64,000 bases of DNA, taken from contig NZ_LODW01000045.1 in the NCBI RefSeq assembly GCF_002914525.1, positions 62,001 through 126,000 of the forward strand, in the 5' to 3' direction. The notes below the pieces were generated by a model. The model saw only the letters and a list, made by a program, of their open reading frames with translations, was not told the origin of the DNA and made no database searches. The stretch comes from Rhizobium hidalgonense. GTDB lineage: Bacteria > Pseudomonadota > Alphaproteobacteria > Rhizobiales > Rhizobiaceae. The position numbers and the translations under genes were made by a program. Position 1 is the stretch's first letter. Each line of letters starts with the position of its first letter. This document shows positions 55,053 through 63,395 of the stretch, piece after piece.

Positions 55053-56117
55053 TCATATCTGCTCCTCCCTTTCGACTGTCTGCTTCGCCTCGCGAAGGAG
55101 GATTGATATGTCGGGGATACCGTCGGTGGCCGTCGCACCCTTGAGGCAACGCGCAGCCGCAGCATGGGCGACAGCGCAAATATGCTCGACGGGCCAGTTC
55201 TCATGCAGCCCGTAGAGCACGGCGGCGCAAAAGGCGTCTCCTGCGCCGACGGTACTGACAATGTCATCGAGATCGACCGGTTGCGATCGCGTCCTGATCG
55301 GCGAAGCGCCCGGCGCAAACCAGAAGCAGATTTCCGGCGCGTGGATGATCGCTCCCTTTGCGACGCCTGCGGCCAGCAGACGCTCGCCGGCCTGCAAAAG
55401 CCCCGCCTCGATCAGATCTCCCCTCGCATCGCGAACGTTGACACCGGTTGCCCGGCCCGCCTCCATCTCGTTGATGATCACAAAATCGCAGAAGGGCAGA
55501 GCGACGCCGACCTTGGCTGCAAATTCCGGGTCTTCGCTCGAGACGAAATCCACGCAGGTCGTCAGTCCCGCGCGGCGCGCGGCTTCGAGCAGGCGCGACG
55601 CTCCGGAAAGACCGTCGGGGCCGATTTCGTCGAGGCCAGGCAACAGCATGAGATAACCGAGATAGAACAGCCGATAGCCGGCCTTGGCGAAGGTCGCGGG
55701 TGAGATGAGCCTGTCGGTGACGGCATCATTGGCGCCGCCATGATAGAAGAAGGTCCGGTTCTGACCGGGCACATTCATGACATGCGTGTGCGCCGTTACC
55801 CGATCGGCAAGCGCGGTCAGCCCATCGACATCGACGCCGGCAACCGCAAGCCGGGCCTTGACGATCTCTCCGTCCTGATCGGCGCCGATGCATCCCGCCG
55901 CCGCCAGCTTTGCGGGAAATCCAAGCGAGGCGAGATCCGTGACCACATTGGCAGCCCCGCCGCCCACGCCCAGATCCTGGTGCAGGATATGGGCGAGATT
56001 GCCCTGTTCGGGCCAATAGGACAGGGTGTGGACGCGATCGACAATGAAGTTTCCGGCGCAGACGATCCCGCCCTCTTTCCGGCCGTCGCGATGGTGAACC
56101 TCCTCCCCGGTTCGCAT
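55053..56117 (-). CDS. PfkB-family sugar kinase (first)
   Basis: A ribokinase/PfkB-type kinase of 354 residues. VCAGNFIVDRVHTLSYWPEQ at the start, the GGGAANVVTDLASLG box near residue 53 and the ATP/catalytic motif STVGAGDAFCAAVLYG (about residue 288) define the family. GGAGG lies 6 nt before the ATG. The sugar is unknown; next to an aldolase and hexitol dehydrogenases it most likely phosphorylates a ketohexose. Confidence 0.9.
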   Translation of the reverse strand: MRTGEEVHHRDGRKEGGIVCAGNFIVDRVHTLSYWPEQGNLAHILHQDLGVGGGAANVVTDLASLGFPAKLAAAGCIGADQDGEIVKARLAVAGVDVDGLTALADRVTAHTHVMNVPGQNRTFFYHGGANDAVTDRLISPATFAKAGYRLFYLGYLMLLPGLDEIGPDGLSGASRLLEAARRAGLTTCVDFVSSEDPEFAAKVGVALPFCDFVIINEMEAGRATGVNVRDARGDLIEAGLLQAGERLLAAGVAKGAIIHAPEICFWFAPGASPIRTRSQPVDLDDIVSTVGAGDAFCAAVLYGLHENWPVEHICAVAHAAAARCLKGATATDGIPDISILLREAKQTVEREEQI

Positions 56118-56196
56118 CAGCGGCCTCCTTCGTTCCACAAGGGTGTGAGCAGTGACCCATCCTCTTCGATCGCGGCAAAGCGTGCGATCGGCTCCA

Positions 56197-57351
56197 TCAG
56201 ACCGACGCCCCGTCATAGTCGACCGGAACGACGACGTCGTCGCGGCCGGATCTGAGGGCGGCCGTCAGGACCGCATGATGGGCCTGCGCCTCGGCCGGCG
56301 TTGCGCAGCCGAAACCGTTCGCATTACCGCCGGCAAGCTCATCGACGAAGGCCGCCCACATCTGCTGGATGGCGTCGGCAAAACCGAATTCGAAGATCTT
56401 GCCGGTGATGGCGGGAAACAGCGAGGCATAACCGAGATCCTCGGTGCTCCAGGCCTGCGCACCACCGTTGTAATCCATCCACTGCCACTGGCGCGGCGAC
56501 TTCGTGCTGAAGAATGCGCTTTTCTTCATGCCGAGAATACGGATGTACCAGGTGTTGGATTCGCCGGGGGCGATGCGCCAGGTTTTCAGCACCATCGGGA
56601 AATCCTGATCCCCGCTGCGCACGCGGCCGCTGATCGTGGCATTGTCCCAGGTGGTGCAGGGCAGCATGCCGCCCTTGCCGTCAGGACGTTCTCTGACCTT
56701 CTTGACCAGTTGCGCATGCAGGTTCGCCGGGCGCCAGCCAAGGCGCAGCGGCACATGCAGCACATGCATGCCGAGATCACCCATGCAGCCATAGTCGCCA
56801 TTGATCTCGGTCATGCGCTTCCAGTTGATCGGCTTTTGCCGGTCGATATCCGAAGAGTGCAGGAACCCAGCCTCGACTTCGAGGATCTCCCCCATCTCGC
56901 CGCTTCTTGCGAGCGCGATGACCTTCTGGGCGCCGGGGAAGAACGGCATTTCCGACGAGCAGCGGACCAGCAGTTCGGGGTGCTCGGAAAGAACCGCTGT
57001 GATTTCCCGGTTCTGAGCTGCGTCCATGCCGAAGGGCTTTTCACCGAGAAGATGTTTTCCTGCCTTCAGGACGTCGATATAAATTTGCTGGTGCAGCACA
57101 TGCGGGACGGCGCAATAGACCGCATCGATCTCGGGATTGGCCAGAAGCTCCTTATAGTCGGCGGTCGCCTGCCGAACGGTCGGCACATGATCCGTGAACC
57201 AGTCGAGCAGCGTCGCGTTGGTATCGCAGACGGCGACGATTTCCGGCCGCGCCTTCACATCAGCCAGATGCAGCCAGCGCGCCGCGGCACTGGCAAACTC
57301 GCGCCCCATCAGACCGCAGCCGATGACGCCGAAGCGGAATATTTTCGTCAT
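56197..57351 (-). CDS. Gfo/Idh/MocA-family oxidoreductase
   Basis: An NAD(P)-dependent sugar oxidoreductase of 384 residues with the nucleotide loop GVIGCGLMGREFASAAARWL, the EKP catalytic box in GKHLLGEKPFGMDAAQN (about residue 100) and MGDLGMHVLHVPLR as the later conserved DxGxH-like box. GGAGGAGA precedes the ATG. It lies between the aldolase and the PfkB kinase in the LacI-controlled operon. The substrate is not defined by the sequence. Confidence 0.9.
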   Translation of the reverse strand: MTKIFRFGVIGCGLMGREFASAAARWLHLADVKARPEIVAVCDTNATLLDWFTDHVPTVRQATADYKELLANPEIDAVYCAVPHVLHQQIYIDVLKAGKHLLGEKPFGMDAAQNREITAVLSEHPELLVRCSSEMPFFPGAQKVIALARSGEMGEILEVEAGFLHSSDIDRQKPINWKRMTEINGDYGCMGDLGMHVLHVPLRLGWRPANLHAQLVKKVRERPDGKGGMLPCTTWDNATISGRVRSGDQDFPMVLKTWRIAPGESNTWYIRILGMKKSAFFSTKSPRQWQWMDYNGGAQAWSTEDLGYASLFPAITGKIFEFGFADAIQQMWAAFVDELAGGNANGFGCATPAEAQAHHAVLTAALRSGRDDVVVPVDYDGASV

Positions 57352-57373
57352 GACATCTCCTCCCAGAGGCGCA

Positions 57374-58198
57374 TCAGCCAATATGCAGCGAGGCTTGCTC
57401 GACGGAAGCCTTGTCATGGACGATTGCCATCAAGGCCTGCGTCATGCCGCCGGGATTGTTGTGCTGAATGACGTTGCGGCCATAGACGATGCCACGGGCG
57501 CCCTGCTCCATCAACTGCTTGGTGCGGATCAGGATTTCCTGATCGGAAACGCGGCCGCCGCCGCGCACCAGCACCGGCAGACCCTGGGCGATCTCGACCA
57601 CGCGGTGATATTCCGCGACATTGTCGCAGGGGTCGGCCTTGATGATATCGGCGCCGAGCTCCGCCGCCTGGCGCACCAGCGGCAGAATCTTGTCGATCGC
57701 CCCGTCGACCATATAGGCGCCCTTGGAATTGTCCTGCATGACGAGCGGCTCGACCATCAGCGGCATGCCGTAGATCTCGCATTCGCGCTTCAGGCTGTTC
57801 ACATTGCGCACGCAGGCGCGATAGACCTCCGGCTGGTCGGGCAGCATCAGAAGATTGACGACGACACAGGCGGCATCCAACACCACGCCCTGCTCCACCG
57901 CCCTGTCGATCATTTCGGAAAACAATTGCGACGGCAGCGGATTGCCGTAGATGTTGGCGATATCGGTGCGCAGCACCAAAGCCGGACGATGTTTGCCGGG
58001 GATCGCTTGCAGAATGGGTGCGGTGCCCGGCGGAAGCTGAATGGCATCGGGTGCGGCCTGGGCGATCACCTCGATGGCCGTCTTCATGTTCTCGATGCCG
58101 GCGAGGAAGGTCCGTTCGTTGAACATGCCGTGATCGATAGCAACGTCAAAACAATTTCCGGACACGCCGAAAAGTCGGTTCAACCGTGCGGATTTCAT
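57374..58198 (-). CDS. Class I aldolase of the DeoC/LacD/LsrF family
   Basis: The 274-residue protein begins MKSARLNRLFGVSGNCFDVA with DHGMFNERTFLAGIEN. The Schiff-base lysine is expected in ELGADIIKADPCDN (about residue 186), and a phosphate site in PVLVRGGGRVSDQEIL. This is the DeoC/LacD/LsrF fold that cleaves ketose phosphates. It is the first gene of the operon whose promoter carries the LacI-type operators; GGGAGGAG precedes the ATG. The exact phosphorylated sugar is unknown. Confidence 0.88.
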   Translation of the reverse strand: MKSARLNRLFGVSGNCFDVAIDHGMFNERTFLAGIENMKTAIEVIAQAAPDAIQLPPGTAPILQAIPGKHRPALVLRTDIANIYGNPLPSQLFSEMIDRAVEQGVVLDAACVVVNLLMLPDQPEVYRACVRNVNSLKRECEIYGMPLMVEPLVMQDNSKGAYMVDGAIDKILPLVRQAAELGADIIKADPCDNVAEYHRVVEIAQGLPVLVRGGGRVSDQEILIRTKQLMEQGARGIVYGRNVIQHNNPGGMTQALMAIVHDKASVEQASLHIG

Positions 58199-58212
58199 CA
58201 AGCTCCTCCCTG

Positions 58213-58230
58213 TATGGCAACGTTTCCACA
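58213..58230. promoter_or_regulatory. LacI-type operator O1, promoter-proximal
   Basis: TATGGCAACGTTTCCACA, differing from O2 at only 2 of 18 positions. The central AACGTT is the usual LacI/GalR-type core. It lies between the putative -10 box and the ribosome site of the aldolase gene, where a bound repressor would block transcription. Confidence 0.75.
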
Positions 58231-58232
58231 GT

Positions 58233-58261
58233 GGAATAGACGGGCCAGAATTACGAGTCAA
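58233..58261 (-). promoter_or_regulatory. Putative sigma-70 promoter of the aldolase operon
   Basis: Minus-strand TTGACT (58256-58261) and TATTCC (58233-58238) are separated by 17 bp. The -35 box matches the consensus in five of six positions and the -10 box in three, so the call rests on spacing and on its place exactly between the two operators. Confidence 0.5.
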
Positions 58262-58265
58262 GAAA

Positions 58266-58283
58266 TGTGGTAACGTTTCCACA
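58266..58283. promoter_or_regulatory. LacI-type operator O2, upstream
   Basis: TGTGGTAACGTTTCCACA, an 18-bp palindrome with a single mismatched pair. Its centre is 53 bp from that of O1, close to five helical turns, so the two sites face the same side of the DNA. It lies directly upstream of the putative -35 box. Confidence 0.78.
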
Positions 58284-58293
58284 TTCGCTCAGG

Positions 58294-59067
58294 CTACCAG
58301 CAGGTGAACCCCGCATCGACGTTGACGATGGCTCCGGTCATCAGGCTGGCGGCGCCGGACGCCAGGAAGAGGACGGCGCTTGCGACCTCCTCCGGCGTTC
58401 CCATCCTGCCCATCGGCGTGTCGGCGAGCCAGATCGGGATCCGCTCGCGATTGGCTTCGACGGCCACCACCATCGGCGTCTCGATATAGGTGGGCGCGAC
58501 GGCGTTTATCCTGATGCCGTGCTGCGCCCACTCGGCGGCCAGCGAGCGCGTCAGGTGATGGACGGCCGCCTTGGAAACGTTGTAGGCCGTCTGAGGCTGA
58601 GGCCGGTTGCAGATATGCCCCGACATCGAGCCGAGGTTGACGATGGCGCCCCGCTTCATCGGGATCATGTGACGGCCGAAGGCGCGCGAGCACCAGAAGA
58701 CGCCGTTGAGATTGACGTCCATCATCCGCAGCCAATCGGCGTCGGTGACATCCTCCGCCGAGATGCCGTTCTGGCCGATCCCGGCATTGTTGACCAGGAT
58801 CGTCGCCGGCCGCCCTGCGTCAGCAAGCTCGGCGGCGATCTCGTCCATTCGGCCGGCGTCGGTGACGTCGCCCACACGGACGTCGACATCGTAACCTTTG
58901 TCGCGCAGCGCCAGCGCTTGCTTGGCGTCGGCCTCGCTGCGTTCGATGACGACGACCGCGGCACCCGCCTCGGCCAGCGCCTCGGTGCAGCACAGCCCGA
59001 TCGCACGCCCTCCGCCGGTGACCACCGCACGTTCGCCGTCGAGGCGAAATTTCTGCTGGTAGCTCAT
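58294..59067 (-). CDS. Short-chain dehydrogenase/reductase (polyol type)
   Basis: An SDR of 257 residues: NAD site AVVTGGGRAIGLCCTEALAE, ILVNNAGIGQNG, catalytic Ser in NLGSMSGHICN and Tyr-x-x-x-Lys in TAYNVSKAAVHH, and the end TGAIVNVDAGFTCW. This shape is common among polyol and sugar dehydrogenases. The start at 59067 has AAGGAG upstream and lies 11 nt after the ribitol-dehydrogenase-like gene. Its stop is about 10 nt from operator O2 of the next operon. Confidence 0.9.
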   Translation of the reverse strand: MSYQQKFRLDGERAVVTGGGRAIGLCCTEALAEAGAAVVVIERSEADAKQALALRDKGYDVDVRVGDVTDAGRMDEIAAELADAGRPATILVNNAGIGQNGISAEDVTDADWLRMMDVNLNGVFWCSRAFGRHMIPMKRGAIVNLGSMSGHICNRPQPQTAYNVSKAAVHHLTRSLAAEWAQHGIRINAVAPTYIETPMVVAVEANRERIPIWLADTPMGRMGTPEEVASAVLFLASGAASLMTGAIVNVDAGFTCW

Positions 59068-59078
59068 ATCAGGCTCCT

Positions 59079-59804
59079 TCAGATGTCGAATGCGCTTGGG
59101 AGCACCACGATATCGCGGATGGTGACGTTGCGCGGCCGGGTCAGCATGAAGATGATCGCGTCGGCGACTTCCTTGGGCTCGATCAAGGCGCCGGCCTCCT
59201 TGGCCTTGCGAAGGTTTTCCTCCGGCCAATCCGCGAGCAGAGCGCTGATCACCGGCCCAGGAGAAACCGACCCAACACGAATGCCATTTTTCAGAAGCTG
59301 ACGCCGCATGGTCTGGACGAAGCAGGTCATCGCCCATTTCGACGAGGAATAGACCGGCTCCCAGGGGATGGCCGAATGTCCGGCGACGGAGCTGGTGACG
59401 ACAATGTCGCCGGTGCCGCGTTCGATCATGTGCGGAATGACGTTGTGAACGTTCTTGATGACGACATTGACGTTGAGATTGAGCATCCGATCGATCGTAT
59501 CGAGGTCGGTTTCCATCAGGTCGCCGCCGATATAGGTGCCGGCATTGGCATGCAGGATATCGAGCTTGCCGGTCTTCGACAGCACGCCGTCCAGCAGTCC
59601 CGCGCACTCGTTCGGATTGAGCAGATTGATCATCAGCGGAATAGCGCGCTCGCCAAGCCGGCTGCAAACCGCCTCAAGAGCCTTCTCATCCCGGTCCACC
59701 AGCACGACCGTCGCGCCTGCGGCGAGCATTGCCTCCGTCGAGGCCAATCCTATGCCGGATGCCGCACCTGTGACCGCCGCGATCTTCCCATTCAAGTCAT
59801 TCAT
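59079..59804 (-). CDS. Ribitol 2-dehydrogenase-like SDR
   Basis: A 241-residue SDR strongly resembling Klebsiella ribitol dehydrogenase: GKIAAVTGAASGIGLASTEA, LDILHANAGTYIGGDL (HANAG in place of NNAG), the WEPVYSSSKWAMTCFVQTMR active-site box and the C-terminus TRPRNVTIRDIVVLPSAFDI. Ribitol or another polyol is the likely substrate, giving a 2-ketose. AGGAGGAG precedes the ATG. It lies 12 nt after the GatZ-like gene. Confidence 0.92.
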   Translation of the reverse strand: MNDLNGKIAAVTGAASGIGLASTEAMLAAGATVVLVDRDEKALEAVCSRLGERAIPLMINLLNPNECAGLLDGVLSKTGKLDILHANAGTYIGGDLMETDLDTIDRMLNLNVNVVIKNVHNVIPHMIERGTGDIVVTSSVAGHSAIPWEPVYSSSKWAMTCFVQTMRRQLLKNGIRVGSVSPGPVISALLADWPEENLRKAKEAGALIEPKEVADAIIFMLTRPRNVTIRDIVVLPSAFDI

Positions 59805-59816
59805 CGATTTCTCCTC

Positions 59817-61112
59817 CTATCTTGATACTGGTTGCTCATTCTTCCCGACGCCGCAGGCGGCGTGATAGTCTGAAAGGCTCTTCATCACTCTCCAGATCAG
59901 AACCGCATCCGGGTCGAGCGGCGCGTCTGCGAAATGCAGCGCGGCCGGCATATGCTGCCACAGCAATGGCAGCGGTACGGATTGTCCTCGAAGGGCCGCG
60001 CACAGGCACCGGACGGCACCTTGTGCTTCAGCCGACGCCCAATAATAGCGGATCCGGTCAGACAGCGAATAATGCCGCAGCCAGCGCATCTCGGCCTCGG
60101 TCCCGTGGTAGTGGCGGCACCAATCGCCTGACTGACCGAGCATCAGCGCTTCCATCACCTGATAGAGCGGACGCTGGCCGTAGTCGGGCAACAGGTCCGA
60201 AGCGATCGCATCCAGCGCGTAGAGCGCCTCGCGCAGGACAAAGGTCAGCTCGGGGCCGACCTTCAGAATGGGAAACCCATCCCTCACCAGCGAAGTCAAC
60301 GGTCCGGTGCCCTGATAATCCGTCGAGTGCGCCTCGAAGACGAACTGCGGCTCCTCGGTCAGCACCGATTGCAGCGCCGCTATCTTGCTGCTGTCGTAGA
60401 AGATGACATTGTGATTGCCGAACTCGACGCCCGGCTGAACGACCAGCCCGATGGCGCGCCCGAACGCCTCCGCCAGGCCTGCCTCCGCAAAGACCCGGCG
60501 GTGGACTTCGATCGTCTTCAGCGCCGCTGTCGCTGCCGTCGGCTCGATCGCTGTCAGGGCATGGTCGGCTCCGCCCGGCGGCGGCACTTCGGTGCCGATG
60601 ACGTAAACCGGCATTGCGCCTCCGGCCCTCTTGGCCGAGGCCTCGGCAACTGCCGCCAGCCGGGCGGCGCGATGAGCCGTGGTTTCGTCGTCGAGCGCCA
60701 GTGCCTCGCCCTTGCAGCCCATCGAGGCGTCGAGATGAATCTTGCGGAACCCGGCCTCGACATAGGCGGCAACCATCTTCTCCGCCTCGGCCATCGCCTC
60801 TTCCGCCGGGCGGTCGCGCCACGGATTGGGGCCGAGATGGTCACCGCCGAGGATGATGCTTTTTTCGGGGCACCCCTCCTCGGCCGCGATCTTCATCACC
60901 AGCGACGCGAAATCGTCCGGCGTCATGCCGGTATAGCCGCCGAGATGATTGACCTGGTTGCAGGTCGCTTCGATCAGCACAGTGCTTGCCTGTTGCCGCC
61001 CGTGCCGGAGGGCGGCGCGCAGCACGATCGGATGGGCCGAGCATACGGAGACGATACCTCTGGGTTGGCCTTCGATCCTAAATCTGGCCAGTTCGTTGAG
61101 ATGCACCTGCAT
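59817..61112 (-). CDS. GatZ/KbaZ-family protein, likely D-tagatose-6-phosphate 4-epimerase
   Basis: The 431-residue PF08013 protein shows GIVSVCSAHPIVLRAALRHG, EATCNQVNHLGGYTGMTPDD, GGDHLGPNPWRD and FEAHSTDYQ. Enterobacterial GatZ/KbaZ are described as chaperone-like subunits of tagatose-bisphosphate aldolase, but in Agrobacterium C58 a stand-alone member epimerises D-tagatose 6-phosphate to D-fructose 6-phosphate. No GatY/KbaY partner is in the window, and a tagatose-kinase-like gene lies directly upstream, so the epimerase role is favoured. Its ATG shares one base with the kinase stop. Confidence 0.9.
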   Translation of the reverse strand: MQVHLNELARFRIEGQPRGIVSVCSAHPIVLRAALRHGRQQASTVLIEATCNQVNHLGGYTGMTPDDFASLVMKIAAEEGCPEKSIILGGDHLGPNPWRDRPAEEAMAEAEKMVAAYVEAGFRKIHLDASMGCKGEALALDDETTAHRAARLAAVAEASAKRAGGAMPVYVIGTEVPPPGGADHALTAIEPTAATAALKTIEVHRRVFAEAGLAEAFGRAIGLVVQPGVEFGNHNVIFYDSSKIAALQSVLTEEPQFVFEAHSTDYQGTGPLTSLVRDGFPILKVGPELTFVLREALYALDAIASDLLPDYGQRPLYQVMEALMLGQSGDWCRHYHGTEAEMRWLRHYSLSDRIRYYWASAEAQGAVRCLCAALRGQSVPLPLLWQHMPAALHFADAPLDPDAVLIWRVMKSLSDYHAACGVGKNEQPVSR

Positions 61113-62089
61113 CACGGCCGCCTTTCCGTTGACGCGATAAACGCATCGAGTTCTTGCCGAGTGCCGGCGCCTTCCATCGGCCCCAGCAGCGTGACGTTGC
61201 GGGCACCCGCGGCCGAGGCATAGGTCAGAGCCTGCTGTGGCGACATTCCGAGCCGCCGGCAGGTGAGATAGGCACCGCCGAAGCAGTCGCCGGCGCCGGT
61301 CGGGTCGACCTCCTGCACCAGGAATGCCGGAGCGTCGATGCGGTCTCCTTGGCTGTCGAAGTAGCTCGCGCCGCCGGCGCCGCGCTTCAGCACGATCTCC
61401 TTGACGCCGATCTCGAACAAGCGGCGGATCGCTTCCGCCTCGCCTTCGACACCTGCGGCACGCTCGAGTTCCTCTCCGGACGGCAGAAGCAGATCGGCCA
61501 TGGCGACGAGCTTGGAAAAGCGGCGCTCCGTGTCCTCGTCCAGCTTCAATTCCTTGCGGATGTTCGGATCTACCGAGAGCGTGCCGCCGCGCGCCTTGAC
61601 GATGTCGACCGCTCTGTCGATCACCGCGCGCGCACTCGGGACCGACAACGCCGAGCCCATGACGTGAAGATGCCCGGTCCGATCGATGAGATCACCGACC
61701 GTTCGAGACCAGCCGAAGCGCGCAGCTGCGGAGGTGGCGATGTTATAGACGAAATCTCTGGAGCCATCCTTGCGGTAGCGAACGAAAGCGCTTCCCGTCG
61801 GATAGGCCGGATCGATCGAGATCGCCGAGATATCGACGCCGTCGCGTTTGAGGCGATCGGTATTGACCCGGCCGAAATCGTCATCACCGACGGCGCCCAC
61901 CATGGCGGCCTGACCGCCCATCCGGCCGCACTGTGAGATGAAGATCGCCGGCGCGCCGCTCGCAAACGGACCGACGAGCGGCTGGGCTTCGAGGAACCCG
62001 TCTCCAACCGTGGTCGCGACGATCTCGACGAGGATCTCGCCGACGCAAACCGTGGGACCAAGCGCGTCCGGAGCCAGTGTTAAAGCCAT
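61112..62089 (-). CDS. PfkB-family kinase, probably D-tagatose kinase
   Basis: A 325-residue ribokinase-type kinase with TVCVGEILVEIVATTVGDGF, ISQCGRMGGQAAMVGAVGDD (sugar-binding region) and the catalytic motif EVDPTGAGDCFGGAYLTC near residue 270. A PF00294 kinase in the equivalent Agrobacterium cluster phosphorylates D-tagatose at C6, and the next gene here encodes the matching epimerase family. AGGA lies 6 nt before the ATG at 62089; a TTG two codons earlier is less likely. Confidence 0.9.
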   Translation of the reverse strand: MALTLAPDALGPTVCVGEILVEIVATTVGDGFLEAQPLVGPFASGAPAIFISQCGRMGGQAAMVGAVGDDDFGRVNTDRLKRDGVDISAISIDPAYPTGSAFVRYRKDGSRDFVYNIATSAAARFGWSRTVGDLIDRTGHLHVMGSALSVPSARAVIDRAVDIVKARGGTLSVDPNIRKELKLDEDTERRFSKLVAMADLLLPSGEELERAAGVEGEAEAIRRLFEIGVKEIVLKRGAGGASYFDSQGDRIDAPAFLVQEVDPTGAGDCFGGAYLTCRRLGMSPQQALTYASAAGARNVTLLGPMEGAGTRQELDAFIASTERRP

Positions 62090-62119
62090 GTGCAATCCTG
62101 CTTTCGATCCCGGTTGTCT

Positions 62120-63334
62120 TTAACTCAGCGCCGATTGCACCGGCGCACCGTCCTCGCTGCCGAACTCCTCGTTTTCCAGCGACAGAAAGCGCTGGTGCAG
62201 CATGCAGGCCGCCCCGAAGGCGGAGCCGAACTCCGCATCATCGTCGACGACGATCTCCGGCGTGGGAAAAGCGATGCTTTGGCCTTCCGACATGTGGACC
62301 GCAACGCGGGCAGCCACCATCGGATAGAGGGATGCGACGGAGCCGCCGAGCACGATCCTGTCCGGGTCGAGCAGGCGACAGGCCTGCAGCAAGGCATAGG
62401 CGAGATGGCGCGACCAGGTTTCGGCGATATTGACCGCGGCCGGGACACGATCACGAACGTCGCCCAGGAATTCCTGCAGATCCGCGTCCTCGCGTCCGAC
62501 AGCCTCGCGATACTGCCTGATCAGCACCTCGCGGCCGATCAACTGCTCGAACTTTTGGCCGCCGCTTCCCGGCACCAGCGTGTGGCCGATTTCTCCCGCC
62601 AGACCGTGGCCGCCACGGAATAACTTGCCGTCGATCATGATGCCGCCGCCGACGCCCGTTTCCATCAGCAGGAACAGGGTCACGCCTGCGGCGCCGTGAC
62701 GGTAGCTGTCGCCGATCGCAAAGGCGTTGGCGTCGTTTTCAACCGCAATCGGGACGACGGTCGGGAAGGCTGACCGGCCAATCTCCTTCAACGGCACGTC
62801 TCGCCAGCCGATGATCGGCGCCAGGGTGACAAATCCATCCGGCTGGATATGGGCCGGCGTCGATATGCCCAAGCCCTTGCACCTTCCGATCATCCCTTTC
62901 GTCATCTCGCCGACGATGAGCTCGACACCCTGCGCGACGGCCTCCTCCACGGTCGAAGACGGTGTGTCGAACGCCATTTTCCGACATGCCCGAACCTCGG
63001 CGGAGAGATCGATCACTGCGGCCGATATATGTTCGACGCCAATTTCGATTCCGACGAAAAATGCAGCATCGGGCACCAGTTCGAGCAGGATGCCGGGACG
63101 ACCGGCCCGGGAATGCTCCAGCCGCTGCTTGCCGCTGTCGTCCGACTCCTGAACGAATCCGCCTTCCGTCAGTGCAGCAACGATCTCTCCCGAGGAAGAG
63201 CGATTCATACCGAGCTTGCGGGCCAGATCGGCGCGGCTGAGGCTTCGGTGGGTGTAGATCGACTGCAAGGCGGCGACGATATTGTTCTGCCGGATCCTGC
63301 GCGGCGAACTTCCGATGGAGACGCTGTCGTTCAT
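62120..63334 (-). CDS. ROK-family transcriptional regulator
   Basis: A 404-residue protein with an N-terminal winged helix (SLSRADLARKLGMNRSSSGE, about residues 30-55) and a ROK sugar-kinase-like domain (FLLMETGVGGGIMIDGKLFR; GGHGLAGEIGHTLVPG). The usual ROK zinc motif CxCGxxGCxE is not present: the segment after GHTLVPG reads GSGGQKFEQL. It lies between the ketose epimerase and the kinase and probably controls this upstream gene set in response to a sugar. Confidence 0.9.
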   Translation of the reverse strand: MNDSVSIGSSPRRIRQNNIVAALQSIYTHRSLSRADLARKLGMNRSSSGEIVAALTEGGFVQESDDSGKQRLEHSRAGRPGILLELVPDAAFFVGIEIGVEHISAAVIDLSAEVRACRKMAFDTPSSTVEEAVAQGVELIVGEMTKGMIGRCKGLGISTPAHIQPDGFVTLAPIIGWRDVPLKEIGRSAFPTVVPIAVENDANAFAIGDSYRHGAAGVTLFLLMETGVGGGIMIDGKLFRGGHGLAGEIGHTLVPGSGGQKFEQLIGREVLIRQYREAVGREDADLQEFLGDVRDRVPAAVNIAETWSRHLAYALLQACRLLDPDRIVLGGSVASLYPMVAARVAVHMSEGQSIAFPTPEIVVDDDAEFGSAFGAACMLHQRFLSLENEEFGSEDGAPVQSALS

Positions 63335-63395
63335 ATTTCCATTCCCTTCACGCCGCCCACCCTTACACGACTGGAACAGGCTGTCAGAAGGATAA

